Assembly (NCBI GenBank): GCA_003648575.1
Contig: QMPN01000002.1
Coordinates: 1 to 34,836 of the forward strand
Reading direction: 5' to 3'
Source of the DNA: Bacteroidota bacterium
GTDB taxonomy: Bacteria > Bacteroidota > Bacteroidia > Bacteroidales > B18-G4
DNA length: 34,836 nucleotides
Both the position numbers and the translations under genes were made by a program. The notes below the pieces were generated by a model. That model saw nothing but the letters and a program-made list of their open reading frames with translations. It made no database searches and had not been told where the DNA came from. Shown piece after piece: positions 33,479-34,836 of the stretch; position 1 is the stretch's first letter, and each line of letters opens with the position of its first letter.

Positions 33479-34836
33479 TTGGACAGGAGTAAGGCATATC
33501 GTTTTTTTGGGCGGACCCTGATATGGGGACTGTTATTGGTAATGGTGGCATGTTCTACGAAGAAAAACACCGTCACTCGCAGATGGTACCATAATCTCAC
33601 CTCACACTATAATGTATACTGGAATGGCAAGGAAGCCATGATCCAGGCAGAGAAAGATCTTGATCAAAGCATACAGGATAATTATCATATGATCCTGCCT
33701 ATGTTCAATTATGGTACGGAGCAGGAATCCAAGACCGTTACCCCACTTCTCGACAGGTCCATTGAAAAAGGATCGAAAACCATTTTAAAGCATTCCATGC
33801 GCTTTGGCGGTAAAGAATACGTGAACTGGATCGACGATGCCTATCTGCTGATCGGGAAAGCCTATTTTTATAAACAGGATTATTTCAGCGCAAGGCGTTC
33901 ATTCAGCTTCATCATGCGCGAATATGAAGACAATCCTATCAAGTATGATGCTATGCTCTGGCTGGCTCGTACTTATATTGAAATGGAGCAGTACGAAAAG
34001 TCTGAGCCCCTGCTCAACCTGATCGAACTCGATATGGCTGAGGCAGAGACCAAGATCCCAACAGATGTTTATAAATACTTTCCCCTGGTTTATGCGGATC
34101 ACTACATCAAGCAGGAAAAATACGCTTATGCTACCGATTTCCTCTATGATGGCGTCATGACCATCGGCAATAAAGACCTGAAGACCCGGGCTAAATTTAT
34201 CCTGGCACAGGTTTATCAGGAGGAGGGTGAGCTTGATCTTGCATCGCAATTATATGCTGAGGTGATCAGGCGTAACCCGACCTATGATATGGCCTTCCAG
34301 TCGAAGATCAACATGGCCAGAGCCTACGAGGCTGATAACGGCGACAGCAAGACCATTCTCAAGTATCTGAACAGGATGCTTCGTGATGACAAGAACATTG
34401 ATTATCAGGATCAGATCTACTATGCGCTTGCTGAAGTGGCCTTTAAAGACGGCCAGGACAGCCTGCAGATCAAATACCTGGCCTTATCCGTGGCACGGAG
34501 TGTGAATAACAACTACCAGAAATCTACCTCCTCACTGGAGCTGGCCGACATTTATTTTGCCATTCCGGAGTATTCGCTGTCACAGGCCTATTATGATACC
34601 GCTGTGACCTTCCTTCCGCTCGATTATCCAAATTATATGGAGATCAGGAATAAGGCAGATAAATTATCCGAGCTTGTAACGAACCTGCAGGTGATTGAAT
34701 TGCAGGACAGCCTTCAGATGCTGGCCTTTATGTCAGAAGCGGAACGATTTGCGGTTATCGATAAGATCATTATCGATCTGGTGGAAGAAGAACGACGGGT
34801 AGCAGAGCAACAACAGCTTGAGCAAAGCCTGGCTTC
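33479..34836 (+). CDS. Type IX secretion lipoprotein PorW/SprE, C-terminus cut by window edge
   Basis: An open frame runs from 33479 to the window end (452 codons, incomplete). A stop codon lies at 33473-33475, and no ATG occurs before the lipobox, so the TTG at 33479 is the most likely start: MDRSKAYRFFGRTLIWGLLL, then VMVACSTKKN with the lipidated Cys at about residue 25. After the Cys comes the SprE/PorW opening CSTKKNTVTRRWYHNLTSHY and NVYWNGKEAM. Tetratricopeptide-like repeats follow, such as DAYLLIGKAYFYKQDYFSARRSFSFI, MLWLARTYIEMEQYEKSEPLL and FILAQVYQEEGELDLASQLYAEVI. In flavobacteria and Porphyromonas this lipoprotein is needed for type IX secretion and is thought to link the PorKN ring with the translocon. 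Confidence 0.87.
   Translation, partial: MDRSKAYRFFGRTLIWGLLLVMVACSTKKNTVTRRWYHNLTSHYNVYWNGKEAMIQAEKDLDQSIQDNYHMILPMFNYGTEQESKTVTPLLDRSIEKGSKTILKHSMRFGGKEYVNWIDDAYLLIGKAYFYKQDYFSARRSFSFIMREYEDNPIKYDAMLWLARTYIEMEQYEKSEPLLNLIELDMAEAETKIPTDVYKYFPLVYADHYIKQEKYAYATDFLYDGVMTIGNKDLKTRAKFILAQVYQEEGELDLASQLYAEVIRRNPTYDMAFQSKINMARAYEADNGDSKTILKYLNRMLRDDKNIDYQDQIYYALAEVAFKDGQDSLQIKYLALSVARSVNNNYQKSTSSLELADIYFAIPEYSLSQAYYDTAVTFLPLDYPNYMEIRNKADKLSELVTNLQVIELQDSLQMLAFMSEAERFAVIDKIIIDLVEEERRVAEQQQLEQSLA

Overview
The window comes from a Bacteroidota chromosome, most likely an uncultured member of class Bacteroidia. The strongest evidence is a complete type IX secretion core in the order PorP/SprF, GldK, GldL, GldM, GldN. 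It also carries a PorW/SprE-type lipoprotein, a cargo protein with a Por-type C-terminal sorting domain, a DUF4468 protein, and several promoters matching the Bacteroidota pattern (TTG, then TAnnTTTG). Genus-level placement is not possible from the sequence alone. Almost every gene is on the minus strand; only the sorted beta-propeller protein, a YitT-family protein and the PorW/SprE-like gene are on the plus strand. Both ends cut a gene: a WG-repeat protein on the left and porW/sprE on the right.

Layout. Positions 1-1605 hold two divergent genes, the truncated WG-repeat protein and the secreted propeller protein. Positions 1620-6895 hold a mevalonate-pathway operon, transcribed leftward: class II HMG-CoA reductase, a GYDIA-family GHMP kinase (probable phosphomevalonate kinase), diphosphomevalonate decarboxylase and mevalonate kinase, followed by a short-chain dehydrogenase. 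Positions 7053-12644 hold a DUF4468 protein and a housekeeping block: sigma-54 activator, LptE, TPR protein, SecG, then GroES and GroEL. Positions 12747-19110 hold a nucleotide-sugar dehydrogenase, PheT and RecG. Positions 19177-28887 hold the type IX secretion locus and a large outer-membrane beta-barrel protein upstream of it. Positions 29102-34836 hold YitT, then RseP, DXR and an M23 peptidase in one leftward operon, and finally porW/sprE.

How the genes fit together. Much of the window is envelope biology: secretion of sorted proteins (GldKLMN, PorP, PorW and a cargo), LPS transport (LptE), Sec export (SecG), intramembrane proteolysis (RseP) and peptidoglycan cleavage (M23). Isoprenoid precursors, which feed quinones and the undecaprenyl carrier, are represented twice: by four mevalonate-pathway enzymes and, 25 kb away, by an intact DXR, the first committed enzyme of the alternative MEP pathway. 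That coexistence is the most notable biological observation here.

Non-coding structure. Several intergenic gaps are filled with degenerate short-period tandem arrays (period 7, one of period 9). Three of them abut the stop codon of the gene transcribed into them, and one folds into a 31-bp imperfect inverted repeat. Three convincing intrinsic terminators follow groEL, secG and gldN. No tRNA, rRNA, CRISPR array, insertion sequence or phage gene was seen, and no gene-free stretch exceeds 300 bases.
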